Numbered from the stretch's first letter, positions 34,063 to 44,318 are shown. The stretch: 64,000 nt of DNA from Pseudomonadota bacterium (GCA_023386155.1 JAEWKH010000071.1:35609-99608); one strand, 5' to 3'. Numbers and translations are program-made. The notes: generated from the sequence alone by a model not told the origin.

Positions 34063-34074
34063 TTACTTAAGTAA
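34063..34074. promoter_or_regulatory. Palindrome TTACTTAAGTAA upstream of the xre-metK pair
   Basis: A 12-bp perfect palindrome, 47 bases before the xre ATG, overlapping the lnt stop codon (TAA at 34063-34065 on the minus strand). It is the only AT-rich stretch in the area. Size and position fit a dimeric HTH operator. Confidence 0.45.
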
Positions 34075-35670
34075 GAATGATTGGTGCCTGCGACGTGCAA
34101 TCAAGGTCATTAAGCAGATCGCAAGCGTGGCCGTCAAAGAAAACCTGCCCCACTTCCTATAAAGAGTAAGGGGTTCCGCAACTGGAAGAGCAGCGTCGAT
34201 CACCCCTTCAACTCCCAATGGAAGTTGGTCCGTGATTCGACCAAAAGGATCGACGACGGCCGAGATCCCGGTATTGGCGGCCCTGACCAGGGGCATCCCT
34301 TCCTCGACCGCCCGGAGGCGGGCCTGGGCGAAGTGCTGATAGGGCCCTGGCGTCTGGCCGAACCAGGCATCGTTGGTCACGTTGAGGATCAGGTCGGGAC
34401 GCGGGCCCTCGGCCAGGAGCTCGCCGGGAAAGATGGCCTCGTAGCAGATGACCGCGGCGACCGGAGGAAGACCCGGAACCTCCAGGGGCGTGCGTTTCCC
34501 GCCCGGCTCGAACCCGCCCGGGATCTGCACGAACTGGCGAAGGCCCGCGGCCCGGATGAGGGCATCGAGGAAGTCCGGCACGTATTCGCCGAAGGGCACC
34601 AGATGGACCTTGTCATAGGCACCGAGGATCGTGCCCTTCTCGTCGATCACCTGGATGGCGTTGTAGAACTTGCCGGCCGCCTCGCCCGGCAAGGGGGCGT
34701 CCATGCGGGCGGCGCCCGTGACGAGCACGGAGCCCGGCCCGAGCAGGGCGGCGATCTGCGCGAGAGCGCCGGCATCGCGGTGGAGAAGGAAGGGAAAGGC
34801 CGATTCCGGCCAGATGACGTGGGTCGGCGTGGCGGCCTCGCCATCCCGGCCCGGACGCGCGCTCAGGCTCAGGTAATGCCGCATGATGGCGTCCCGATTG
34901 CGCGGATTGAACTTGGCGTCCTGGGGCAGGTTGGGCTGCATGATGCGCAGGCGCACGTCCGCGACCTTCGCCGAGGCTTCGGGCGGAACGCGCCAGAAGC
35001 CGAAGGCCGCCAGGCCGACGAGAAGGCCGGCGGCGATGCCCGGGGCCGTCCAGCGCGCCCACATCGTCCTTCCCGTGAGCGCCACGGCGGGCGCGGCGCA
35101 GATGGCGATGCTCAGGAAGGTCAGGCCGTAGAGGCCCACCAGCGAGGCCGCCTGCATCAACCGGAGATCCTGGCCGAGGGCCATGCCGGGATTGTTCCAG
35201 GGAAAGCCCGTGAAGAGATTGCCCCGCAGGACTTCGCTGACGGTCAGGCCGAAGGCCAGCGCCAGGATCCGCCAAGCATCGGGCAGCCAGAGCAGGCGGG
35301 CGAGCGCGAAGCCGAAGGCGGTGAAGAAGGCGAGCAGGGCGGGCAGGCCGAGGACGCCGAAGGGCATGGCCCAGGCGAACTGATCCGCCTCCACGAGAAA
35401 GGCGGCGCCGAGCCACCAGAGTCCGGCGACGAAATAGCCGAAGCCCCAGACCCAGCCGAGAAGGGCGGCGGACCTGAAGGGGGTCCATGGCGAGAGACCC
35501 TCCTTGAGGGTGCCGTCCAGGAGCCAGACCGCGGGGACGAGGGAAAGAGCGAGCGCGGGCAGGAAGCCGAAGGGCGGCATGGCCAGGGCGCCGACGGCTC
35601 CGGCCGCGAAGGCCACAAGCCACCGGCGCCAGCCTCGCAGGAGGCTGACGCGCTTCGCCAGGAGCCTCAT
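34063..35670 (-). CDS. lnt: Apolipoprotein N-acyltransferase
   Basis: 535 aa. Several N-terminal TMs (residues ~12-220), then a periplasmic nitrilase domain. The catalytic triad is visible: Glu in HVIWPESAFPFLL (~288), Lys in YDKVHLVPFGEYVP (~352), Cys in PVAAVICYEAIFPGEL (~407). One C-terminal TM. Adds the third acyl chain to lipoproteins at the inner membrane. The start overlaps the corC stop (ATGA). Confidence 0.97.
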   Translation of the reverse strand: MRLLAKRVSLLRGWRRWLVAFAAGAVGALAMPPFGFLPALALSLVPAVWLLDGTLKEGLSPWTPFRSAALLGWVWGFGYFVAGLWWLGAAFLVEADQFAWAMPFGVLGLPALLAFFTAFGFALARLLWLPDAWRILALAFGLTVSEVLRGNLFTGFPWNNPGMALGQDLRLMQAASLVGLYGLTFLSIAICAAPAVALTGRTMWARWTAPGIAAGLLVGLAAFGFWRVPPEASAKVADVRLRIMQPNLPQDAKFNPRNRDAIMRHYLSLSARPGRDGEAATPTHVIWPESAFPFLLHRDAGALAQIAALLGPGSVLVTGAARMDAPLPGEAAGKFYNAIQVIDEKGTILGAYDKVHLVPFGEYVPDFLDALIRAAGLRQFVQIPGGFEPGGKRTPLEVPGLPPVAAVICYEAIFPGELLAEGPRPDLILNVTNDAWFGQTPGPYQHFAQARLRAVEEGMPLVRAANTGISAVVDPFGRITDQLPLGVEGVIDAALPVAEPLTLYRKWGRFSLTATLAICLMTLIARRRHQSFLLK

Positions 35671-36692
35671 TCCGCCGCAGCGCTTTCAGGACGCAGGGCG
35701 TTGGCCGGGCCTTCCCCGGCCTCGTTGGCGGGAGCGAATGTGCGGCGATGGACGCGCAGGCGCTTCACGCGCCGCGGATCCGCGTCCAGGACCTCGAATT
35801 CCAGGCCCGACGGGCCCTCGATCACCTCGCTGCGGGACGGGACGCGTCCCGCGAGGGTCACGATGAAGCCGCCGATCGTGTCGATGTCCTCGGCGCCTTC
35901 CTCCTCGGTGAGATCGACGCCGAGCACGTCCTTGACCTCGTCGAGGCTGGCGCGGGCATCGGCGATGTAGGTGCCGTCCGCGGCCGGCACGATGGCGAGG
36001 GTGGAATCCTCGTCGTGCTCGTCCTCGATGTCGCCCACCACCATCTCGACCAGGTCCTCGATGGAGACGAGGCCGTCGGTGCCGCCATATTCGTCGATCA
36101 CCAGGGCCATGTGCGTGCGGGTCGCCTGCATGCGCACCAGAAGGTCGATGGCCGGCATGGAGCGCGGCACGAACAGGACCGGACGCAGGATATTGGCGGA
36201 CGAGAGGGCCATCGACAGGTCGATCTGGCCGAGGCTCGGCAGGGGAGCCTCCGCGCCCGCCTCCGGGGCGCCGCCATCGGCCCGCATGGCGATGAAGTCG
36301 AGGAAGTCGCGGATGTGGACCATGCCCTTGGGATCGTCCAGTGTTTCGCCATAGACCGGCAGGCGGGAATGGCCGGCCGTGCGGAACAGGCTCAGGAGCT
36401 CGCCCAGATTGGTGTCGGCCGCCACCGCCACGATGTCGGCGCGGGGCACCATCACGTCCTCCACCCGGATCCGGTGGAAGGAGAGCACGTTCTTGAGCAT
36501 CGCCCGCTCCTGGGGCGAAAAGTCCGTGTCCGCGACGGTTTCCGCTAGGACATCCTCAAGATCGTGGCGAATGGAATCGCGGGGTTTCAGGCCCAGCCGG
36601 GTCAGAACACGGTCGTACCAATGTTCTCGGGGGTCTTCATCGTCCGAAAGCGCTCGGAGAGGGCGGTCGTTACGACTTCGATCTTCGTTCAT
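35667..36692 (-). CDS. CorC/HlyC-type CBS-domain protein
   Basis: 341 aa. Two CBS domains (VEDVMVPRADIVAVAADTNL and MALVIDEYGGTDGLVSIEDL), then a C-terminal CorC_HlyC domain (DTIGGFIVTLAGRVPSRSEV). No DUF21 membrane domain, like E. coli YbeX/CorC. Linked to Mg/Co efflux or ribosome metabolism. In the ybeZ(phoH)-ybeY-ybeX-lnt order. Confidence 0.94.
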   Translation of the reverse strand: MNEDRSRNDRPLRALSDDEDPREHWYDRVLTRLGLKPRDSIRHDLEDVLAETVADTDFSPQERAMLKNVLSFHRIRVEDVMVPRADIVAVAADTNLGELLSLFRTAGHSRLPVYGETLDDPKGMVHIRDFLDFIAMRADGGAPEAGAEAPLPSLGQIDLSMALSSANILRPVLFVPRSMPAIDLLVRMQATRTHMALVIDEYGGTDGLVSIEDLVEMVVGDIEDEHDEDSTLAIVPAADGTYIADARASLDEVKDVLGVDLTEEEGAEDIDTIGGFIVTLAGRVPSRSEVIEGPSGLEFEVLDADPRRVKRLRVHRRTFAPANEAGEGPANALRPESAAAE

Positions 36693-36712
36693 TGCTCTGG
36701 GTTGTCAGCCGT

Positions 36713-37189
36713 TCAAGCTGCCATATTGCGATAGGGATCGGCGATGCCAAGGGTGGCGAGCGCCTTCACCTCAAGACCTTCCATGATCTCCGCCTCTGCC
36801 TCGACCTCGTGGTCGTAGCCGAGGAGGTGCAGGACTCCATGGACGATCAAATGGGCAAAATGATGCGCGAGCTCCTTAGATTCCTCCTCGGATTCGCGCA
36901 CCAGCGTCTCGTAGGCTAAAGCAATATCGCCCAAATGGCGAGGGCCCGTCGCGCTGGGCTGCTCGGGAGCCGGAAAGGACAGCACGTTGGTGGGCTTGTC
37001 CTTGCCCCGCCAGGTGCGGTTCAGCTCCTGGATCCGGGCATCGTCGGCAAGCATCACGCTCGCCTCGAAATCCCCGTCCGCCTCGTAGGTGACGGCGAGC
37101 GCGGCCTCGGCCGCCTTCCGGGCCAGGGCCTCCACGTCCTCGAGGCGGTTCCAGTCTCCCGCCTCGATCATGATGTCGAGCTCGATCAC
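36713..37189 (-). CDS. ybeY: Endoribonuclease YbeY
   Basis: 158 aa, GTG start overlapping the phoH stop (GTGA). The zinc motif HLIVHGVLHLLGYDH holds the three metal-binding His. N-terminal region includes LNRTWRGKDKPTNVLSFPAP. Acts in 16S rRNA 3' processing and ribosome quality control. Confidence 0.97.
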   Translation of the reverse strand: MIELDIMIEAGDWNRLEDVEALARKAAEAALAVTYEADGDFEASVMLADDARIQELNRTWRGKDKPTNVLSFPAPEQPSATGPRHLGDIALAYETLVRESEEESKELAHHFAHLIVHGVLHLLGYDHEVEAEAEIMEGLEVKALATLGIADPYRNMAA

Positions 37190-38283
37190 GGCCTGCGGTC
37201 CCGGTAATCCTGGCGCGCCGGCTCGGGCGGTGCCTCGCGGGCGGCCTTGTCGTAGGCCGTCACGATCCGGCGCACGAGGTCGTGGCGCACCACGTCGGCT
37301 TCCTTGAAGGTGACGCGGGCGATGCCCTCGACCCCGCTCAGGATGCGCACCGCCTCGACCAGGCCCGATTTCTGCCCGGGCGGCAGGTCGATCTGCGTGG
37401 GGTCGCCGGTGATGATCATCCGGGAGCCCTCGCCGAGGCGGGTCAGCAACATCTTCATCTGCATCGACGTGGTGTTCTGCGCCTCGTCGAGCAGCACCAG
37501 GGCGTTGGTGAGCGTGCGCCCGCGCATGAAGGCGAGGGGCGCGATCTCGATCATGCCGGTCTGCAGGCCCCGGTCCACGTGGCGCGCCTCCATGAAATCG
37601 TAGAGCGCGTCATAGATCGGGCGGAGATAGGGATCGACCTTCTCGCGCATGTCGCCGGGCAGGAAGCCGAGCCGCTCGCCCGCTTCCACGGCCGGGCGGG
37701 AGATGATCAGTCGGTCCACCTGTCCCTGCTCCAGCAGCGAGACCGCATAACCCACGGCGAGCCAGGTCTTGCCGGTGCCGGCCGGGCCTTCGGCGAAGAC
37801 GAGCTCGTTCGTCTTGAGCGCCTTGATATAGGTGTTCTGGGAGGCGTTCCGCGCGCGGACAGGCCCGCGCCTGCGGGTGGAGATCTGGTCGAAGGAGGTC
37901 ATCCCCGGAACGGGCTGCGCTTCGGGGGGCGGGAAGAGGCTGCCCTGGAGCGTGCTTTCCTCGATGGCGCCGTCCACGTCGCCCGGCCCGAGCGCGCCGC
38001 CCTGGCGGGCGCGCTCGTAGAGCCCTTCCAGGACCCGACGGGCCATCTCGGAGGCTTCCGGCGTGCCTTTGACGGTGACCCGGTTGCCGTTGGCGATGGC
38101 CGTCACGTTCAGGCGCCGCTCCAGATGGGCGAGGTTCTGGTCGTATTGTCCGAAGACGAGGCTGGCGAGGCGGTTGTCGTCGAAGGTGAGGACGATCTCG
38201 GCCTCTTCGACGACGCCAGGATGCAGGCTGCTGGTGTTCCGCCCCTTCTGGGCTCGTGCGGTCACATTGTCCGCTGGGCTCAA
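37186..38283 (-). CDS. PhoH-like (YbeZ) ATPase
   Basis: 365 aa. N-terminal KH-like domain (VTVKGTPEASEMARRVLEGL). The PhoH domain has Walker A EGPAGTGKTWLAVGYAVSL and Walker B TNALVLLDEAQNTTSMQMKM with sensor RMIITGDPTQIDLPPGQKSG. Start TTG 38283 is uncertain (GTG 38265 also in frame). Partner of YbeY. Confidence 0.94.
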   Translation of the reverse strand: MSPADNVTARAQKGRNTSSLHPGVVEEAEIVLTFDDNRLASLVFGQYDQNLAHLERRLNVTAIANGNRVTVKGTPEASEMARRVLEGLYERARQGGALGPGDVDGAIEESTLQGSLFPPPEAQPVPGMTSFDQISTRRRGPVRARNASQNTYIKALKTNELVFAEGPAGTGKTWLAVGYAVSLLEQGQVDRLIISRPAVEAGERLGFLPGDMREKVDPYLRPIYDALYDFMEARHVDRGLQTGMIEIAPLAFMRGRTLTNALVLLDEAQNTTSMQMKMLLTRLGEGSRMIITGDPTQIDLPPGQKSGLVEAVRILSGVEGIARVTFKEADVVRHDLVRRIVTAYDKAAREAPPEPARQDYRDRRP

Positions 38284-38352
38284 ATGCCTCTCCTCTGAAT
38301 GCCGGCCGCGCGCCGTGCGGCCACCGGATATGGGGTTTCGCCGGGCAAGGAT

Positions 38353-39711
<1,359 letters not shown>

Positions 39712-39832
39712 GAGGTCGGCCTGTTCTGCTTGCAATCGGCGGTCAAAGTTCGAGCGCCCTTTTAAGCCTTTTGTGCGTGCAAGAGAATAGCGGCCGTTTG
39801 GCTCGAGTTTTTTCGATCGGAGACGACCTGGC

Positions 39833-40516
39833 TCAATCCCGAAAAGCGCCCTCCACGGGAGCCGACAATCGCGCATCGGCGGCCAGGATTTCCCCGACAA
39901 CCCTCGCGAAAGCCGGGCGCGCGGCGAGCCGCTCATACCATCCGGCCAGGGCCCCGTGCCCCTTCAGCGAGGGTCCGCCCAGGCGGCGGGTCCAGAACAC
40001 GGCCATGAACACGGCGATATCGGCGGCCGAGAACGCGCCACAGAGATAATCCCTGTCCCGGAGCGCCCGGTCCAGCTCGGAGAAATGGCCGGCGAGGACC
40101 GGCTCGGCCTCCCGGGCCTTGGCCTCCCTGGCGTGCCAGCGCTCCAGGTCGGTCGGCTTCGGCTCGGTGCGATGCATCAGGGAGCGCAGCGGGGCCAGCA
40201 TGACCTCGTCGCCGAACAGGTCGAGGAGCCGGCAGCGGGCGCGCTCCCGGGCCGGCCTCGGGTAGAGCGCGGGCTCGGGATAGGCGTCCTCCAGGTATTC
40301 GAGGATCACGGTCGAATCGTAGAGGGACAGGTCCCCGTCGACGAGGACCGGGACCTGTCCCTTCGGATTGATGGCGAGCACGTCCGGGTTCCTGGGGCTG
40401 TAGCCCTCCGTCTGCGTGAACGGCACCAGGATCTGCTCGAAGGGCAGCCCCTTCTCATGCAGGGCGATCTCGACCTTGCGCGAGAAGAGACTCACAGGAC
40501 CGGAATAGAGCTTCAT
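39833..40516 (-). CDS. Glutathione S-transferase family protein
   Basis: 227 aa from ATG 40516. Thioredoxin-like N-domain with LYSGPVSLFSRKVEIALHEK (catalytic Ser/Tyr region) and the cis-Pro/GSH motif NPKGQVPVLVDGDLSLYDST. All-helical C-domain with YLCGAFSAADIAVFMAVFW. Substrate unknown. Forms a short unit with the DUF1127 gene, divergent from the LysR regulator. Confidence 0.93.
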   Translation of the reverse strand: MKLYSGPVSLFSRKVEIALHEKGLPFEQILVPFTQTEGYSPRNPDVLAINPKGQVPVLVDGDLSLYDSTVILEYLEDAYPEPALYPRPARERARCRLLDLFGDEVMLAPLRSLMHRTEPKPTDLERWHAREAKAREAEPVLAGHFSELDRALRDRDYLCGAFSAADIAVFMAVFWTRRLGGPSLKGHGALAGWYERLAARPAFARVVGEILAADARLSAPVEGAFRD

Positions 40517-40536
40517 CAGGGTGCCTTTCGGGGATG

Positions 40537-40776
40537 TCAGCGGGTGAAGGGCCCCGGCAGGTGATCCTGCCAGGAGGCGACATTCAAGCCTTCCACGTCG
40601 GCCCGCGACAACCCGATATCGGTGAGCGCCCGGTCGTCCAGCCTGTACAGTTCCTTCGAGGTCCGGCGCCGGTCGAGCCATGACTCGAAACGCAGGAGGA
40701 TCTGGAGCAGGGTAATCCTGCGCTCGCGGCGGGTGGTGTGAAACCCAAGATTTGCTGCGGCATATCCGATCGCCAT
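40537..40776 (-). CDS. DUF1127 small protein
   Basis: 79 aa. The C-terminal half is a DUF1127 motif (KELYRLDDRALTDIGLSRAD), an Arg-rich helix typical of small alphaproteobacterial regulators of RNA turnover. Ribosome site GGAG 8 bases before ATG 40776. Its stop is 20 bases from the GST start; the pair is probably co-transcribed. Confidence 0.9.
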   Translation of the reverse strand: MAIGYAAANLGFHTTRRERRITLLQILLRFESWLDRRRTSKELYRLDDRALTDIGLSRADVEGLNVASWQDHLPGPFTR

Positions 40777-40787
40777 GGCGGATCTCC

Positions 40788-40807
40788 TTCAATGGCGTTT
40801 CATTGAA
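40788..40807. promoter_or_regulatory. Inverted repeat between DUF1127 and LysR genes
   Basis: TTCAATG (40788-40794), a 6-base spacer and CATTGAA (40801-40807): perfect 7-bp arms. A further IR CATTG-N4-CAATG overlaps at 40801-40814, and GCCCAAG-N5-CTTGGGC lies at 40860-40878. Position between divergent genes suits binding by the LysR protein, though there is no exact T-N11-A. Confidence 0.5.
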
Positions 40808-40898
40808 GACAATGTGCGCCCGTGATAGGTTACAGGCAAACGAGAAGTTCTTGCGCCATGCCCAAGGAAAGCTTGGGCAAACCACTTCCGGATCCCCC

Positions 40899-41816
40899 AT
40901 GTCCCGTCGCCGTCTCCCGCCCCTCAATGCCCTGCGCGCCTTCGAGGCCGCCGCCCGACACCTGAACTTCGAGAAGGCGGGCGACGAGATCGCCGTCACG
41001 GCGAGCGCCGTGGGCCAGCAGGTGAAAACCCTGGAGGCCTGGCTCGGGCGTCCCCTCTTCGTGCGCCAGCCGAGCCGCGGCGTGGCGCTGACGCCGCTGG
41101 GCGAGCACTACGCCGCCTCCCTGTCCGACATCCTCGACAGGCTCGACAACGCGACCGCCCAGGCCCTGCGCTCCGACCGCTCCAACGTGATCACGGTAAG
41201 CTCCATGCCGAGCTTCGCCATCGGCTGGCTCATTCCCCGGCTGGGCACCCTCAAGGCACAGCACCCCGACCTCGAGGTGCGGGTCTCCGTCGATACCCGC
41301 CTGACGGATTTCGCCCGCGAGGACGTGGACGTGGCGATTCGCTTCGGCCGCGGAAACTATCCCGGGCTGCGCACGGACCTTTTGATGGAGGAGTTCTTCT
41401 TCGCGGTCTGCAGCGCGTCGCTGCTGAACGATCCGGCCCGCCCCCTCAAGGAGCCGGCGGATCTGCGCCACCACACCCTGCTGCACGAGACCGTCGAGAG
41501 CATCCTCGACTACACCACCTGGGAACGCTGGCTCGCGGCCGTGGGGGTGACAGGAATCGACACCTCCCGCGGCCCGCGCTTCACCCACACCTATCTCTGC
41601 CTCCAGGCCGCGGCCTCGGGACAGGGCGTGGCCCTGGCGACCAACGTGCTGATCGGCGATTACCTGCAGGCCGGCCGCCTGGTTCAGCCCTTCCCGCAGC
41701 AGGTGAAGGGATCCTATCAGTATTACGTGGTCTGCCCGGAAGCCACCGCCGACCGGCCGGCGCTCGCGGCTTTTCGCGCCTGGCTGTTGGAGGAGGCGAG
41801 GACTCCGGCTGCGTAG
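40899..41816 (+). CDS. LysR-family (GcvA-like) transcriptional regulator
   Basis: 305 aa from ATG 40899. N-terminal wHTH with LNALRAFEAAARHLNFEKAG and TASAVGQQVKTLEAWLGRPL, followed by a periplasmic-binding-like effector domain (ITVSSMPSFAIGWLIPRLGT; LHETVESILDYTTWERWLA). Resembles GcvA-type regulators. Divergent from DUF1127-GST, its most likely targets. Confidence 0.94.
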   Translation: MSRRRLPPLNALRAFEAAARHLNFEKAGDEIAVTASAVGQQVKTLEAWLGRPLFVRQPSRGVALTPLGEHYAASLSDILDRLDNATAQALRSDRSNVITVSSMPSFAIGWLIPRLGTLKAQHPDLEVRVSVDTRLTDFAREDVDVAIRFGRGNYPGLRTDLLMEEFFFAVCSASLLNDPARPLKEPADLRHHTLLHETVESILDYTTWERWLAAVGVTGIDTSRGPRFTHTYLCLQAAASGQGVALATNVLIGDYLQAGRLVQPFPQQVKGSYQYYVVCPEATADRPALAAFRAWLLEEARTPAA

Positions 41817-41847
41817 GATTGCAAGGAATAAGCAGCCTTCCGATAGT

Positions 41848-42504
41848 CTACTTCGGGGAAGGCCAGTTTAGCACCCAACCCTGTTCTTTGAGTACTGCGT
41901 CGGTTTCGACGCTGTGGGCTTCATCGTATAGCGGAAACACCTTAAACACGACTCGACTTTCGCCATCCCAATCTATCGCATTCCAACCTTCAGGAAGTGC
42001 ATTTTCGGGAGCCTTGTAGCGGAATTCCTGCTTCGCCTCACCGCCTAAGATTGACCAGATACTTACCTCGTAGGTGGGGTCGTAGTCCTCGTCCTTGAAT
42101 GCGACGAACCGCTGCCCGGAGGGCGAGAAGATAGGTATCGTGGGCAGCCCCAGAAGCTCCCCTGTTTTCGTGCTGACCAATATGGCTCCCCGCCCTTCAT
42201 ACGCGGCCCATTCTACCACGTAGAGTCTTTGAGTAGGCCGATAGGAGCGAAGCTCGTAAACCATACAATTGTCCGCATCGTCGTTCTCACAAGCCTGCCG
42301 ATTCGTTTTGAAGTTGGTGACCTGCCCATTGTCGAGCGTCAGGATTAGTACATCGCCGTCACGACGTACTTTTTCCGGCAATTTGATAAGGCAGCCACTT
42401 TCCTGATCACAGGAGATGGGCTCCTGGCTTGCAGAACTCGTCTGAGCAAGCACGGGACTTGCCAGAAAAAGGGAGAGAAGAATTGTAGAGCGCCACATAG
42501 CCAT
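41848..42504 (-). CDS. Secreted hypothetical protein
   Basis: 218 aa. Signal peptide MAMWRSTILLSLFLASPVLA, cleaved before QTSS. The mature part has four Cys near the N-terminus (SCDQESGCLIK and ACENDDADNCMVYEL), probably disulfide-bonded, then Trp/Tyr-rich beta strands. No family recognised. Composition is distinctly AT-richer than neighbours. Inserted between the plsC block and the LysR gene. Confidence 0.75.
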   Translation of the reverse strand: MAMWRSTILLSLFLASPVLAQTSSASQEPISCDQESGCLIKLPEKVRRDGDVLILTLDNGQVTNFKTNRQACENDDADNCMVYELRSYRPTQRLYVVEWAAYEGRGAILVSTKTGELLGLPTIPIFSPSGQRFVAFKDEDYDPTYEVSIWSILGGEAKQEFRYKAPENALPEGWNAIDWDGESRVVFKVFPLYDEAHSVETDAVLKEQGWVLNWPSPK

Positions 42505-42549
42505 GCCTGAGAAGATCGGCGGTTATCGTTACAAGATAACGGGCTGACT

Positions 42550-43320
42550 TCAAGCGGCCCCCAGCGCCCTTCTCACCTCGGCCTCGGCGAAGGCCGTGGC
42601 CTGCTTGCGGTTGCCGTTGAAGGGGATCGGCTCGCCCCAGGTCACCACCACGTCGAGGGGCACGCCGCGCACGAACAGCTTCAGGTGCGGCGCGAGGTCC
42701 ATGTCGCCGTACCAGGCGATGAAGGGGCGCTCGCGGCGGGTCACGGGCAGGCCGTTGCGGCGGGTGTAGGAGATGGCGAGGGGCTGGAGAAAAACCCGCT
42801 CGACGCTGTCGTGCATGAGGGCCGTCTGGGCCGCGCCCACGAGGGAGGAGCGGAAGGGCAGGAGGCGGTTGCCGTCGCTGGTGGTGCCTTCCGCGAACAG
42901 CACGATCACCTCGCCCTTCACCAGCCTATGGGCGAGCTCGTCGTTCACCTCCGCGGTGGCCTTGCGGCGCTGGCGATCGATGAAGACCGAGCGCTGGAGC
43001 CTTGCGAACAGCCCGACCACGGGCCAGCCCTCGACCTCGGATTTCGCGATGAAGGAAAGCGGATGGAGCGAGCCGATGACCGGGATGTCGAGCCAGGAGA
43101 CATGGTTCGACAGCACGATGGTCGCCGCCTCGGTCGGCGGCGTTCCCCGCTCGGTCACCCGCACGTTGAAGATCCTGAGCAGCGCCCTGTGGAACCACAG
43201 GGGCAGGCGATGCAGCATCGACGACCAGCCGAAGCGCAGGGCCAGCATCTGCGATGGCACGAGCACGAGGCTGCACAGCCCGAGCAGCAGGAGCCGGAAG
43301 GCGACGCCGATTCCCGTCAC
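42550..43320 (-). CDS. plsC: 1-acyl-sn-glycerol-3-phosphate acyltransferase
   Basis: 256 aa. N-terminal TM, then the acyltransferase motifs IVLSNHVSWLDIPVIGSL (H-X4-D) and IVLFAEGTTSDGNRLLPFRS (EGT motif). Makes phosphatidic acid at the inner membrane. GTG start overlapping the fur-family stop (GTGA). Confidence 0.95.
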   Translation of the reverse strand: MTGIGVAFRLLLLGLCSLVLVPSQMLALRFGWSSMLHRLPLWFHRALLRIFNVRVTERGTPPTEAATIVLSNHVSWLDIPVIGSLHPLSFIAKSEVEGWPVVGLFARLQRSVFIDRQRRKATAEVNDELAHRLVKGEVIVLFAEGTTSDGNRLLPFRSSLVGAAQTALMHDSVERVFLQPLAISYTRRNGLPVTRRERPFIAWYGDMDLAPHLKLFVRGVPLDVVVTWGEPIPFNGNRKQATAFAEAEVRRALGAA

Positions 43321-43772
43321 GCGTCGTCCTTGTCCAGGGGCACCGCGTAGAGTTCGAGCCGGTGATACACGACCTTGTAGCCGAGCCGCTTGGCGATCTC
43401 GTTCTGCAGCGCCTCGATCTCCTCGGAGCGGAACTCGATCACGTCGCCGGTCTCGAGATTGATGAGGTGGTCGTGGTGCTCCCGGGCGGCCTGCTCGTAG
43501 CGCGAGCGCCCGTCGCGGAAGTCGAGCCGCTCGAGAATGCCCTCGGTCTCGAACAGCTTCACCGTCCGGTAGACCGTCGAGAGCGAGATGCGGTCGTCCA
43601 CCTCGGCCGCGCGCCGGTGCAGCTCCACCACGTCGGGGTGGTCGTCGGCGGAATCGAGAACCTGCGCGATGATTCGGCGCTGGCCGGTCATGCGCAGGCC
43701 CTTGTCGCGGCAGGCGCGCTCGATGGCGTCCGATCGGCGCGGTTTGGCGGATGTGCTGTTCCGAAGTGCCAA
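43317..43772 (-). CDS. Fur-family regulator (Fur/Mur type)
   Basis: 151 aa. wHTH with GLRMTGQRRIIAQVLDSADD and RISLSTVYRTVKLFETEGIL; metal-binding REHHDHLINLETGDVIEF. No C-X2-C pairs, so no structural Zn site of classic Fur. In Rhizobiales the orthologue in this position is often the manganese regulator Mur. Coupled to plsC downstream. Confidence 0.92.
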   Translation of the reverse strand: MALRNSTSAKPRRSDAIERACRDKGLRMTGQRRIIAQVLDSADDHPDVVELHRRAAEVDDRISLSTVYRTVKLFETEGILERLDFRDGRSRYEQAAREHHDHLINLETGDVIEFRSEEIEALQNEIAKRLGYKVVYHRLELYAVPLDKDDA

Positions 43773-43821
43773 GGCTCGTCTACTCCTTGCCGAGGCTTAT
43801 ACGGGACGCAAGCGGGGCGGG

Positions 43822-44307
43822 CTATAGGTCCAAAGCCATGGTGAGGGCCGCGGCCCTCGTCCCGTCGGCCTTTCGATAATAACCCTCCCGCCGGCCGATG
43901 TCCTGAAAATGCAGGCGGCGGTAGAGGGCGATGGCCGGGGCGTTGCCCTCCTCGACCTCCAGATGCACCCGGGCCACCCCCCGGCGGGAGAGCTGGTCGA
44001 GATGGTGGGAGAGGAGCGGGCGGGCATGGCCCTTGCCCCTGGCCTCCGGGGCGATGGCGACCGTGATGATCTCCGCCTCGTCGAGGACGATCCGCGACAG
44101 GACGAAGCCGGCCGGCCGGGTGGCGCGTCCGAGGAAGAGGCCGTCCGCCACGACGCCGCGCTCGACCAGGAGCCGCTCGAAATCGAGCGTGCTCCAGGCC
44201 TGGGCGAAGGCCGAGGCATGGATCGCCGCAAGGCGGGCGGCGGACTCCGTTCCGACAGGCTCGACGCGGGGAGCGGGCGGATGGATGAAGCGGTCGAGAA
44301 TGCTCAT
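43822..44307 (-). CDS. rimI: Ribosomal-protein-alanine N-acetyltransferase
   Basis: 161 aa from ATG 44307 (MSILDRFIHPPAPRVEPVGT). GNAT domain with EIITVAIAPEARGKGHARPL and VHLEVEEGNAPAIALYRRLHF. Acetylates S18 N-terminus in E. coli. Twelve bases after the tsaB stop. The open frame runs far upstream through tsaB, but ATG 44307 fits family length. Confidence 0.92.
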   Translation of the reverse strand: MSILDRFIHPPAPRVEPVGTESAARLAAIHASAFAQAWSTLDFERLLVERGVVADGLFLGRATRPAGFVLSRIVLDEAEIITVAIAPEARGKGHARPLLSHHLDQLSRRGVARVHLEVEEGNAPAIALYRRLHFQDIGRREGYYRKADGTRAAALTMALDL

Positions 44308-44318
44308 TGCGAGAATTC

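Noticed and set aside
40788..40807. Canonical T-N11-A LysR box
   Set aside because: The inverted repeat is perfect but its spacing does not give an exact T-N11-A pair; reported only as a generic dimeric operator.
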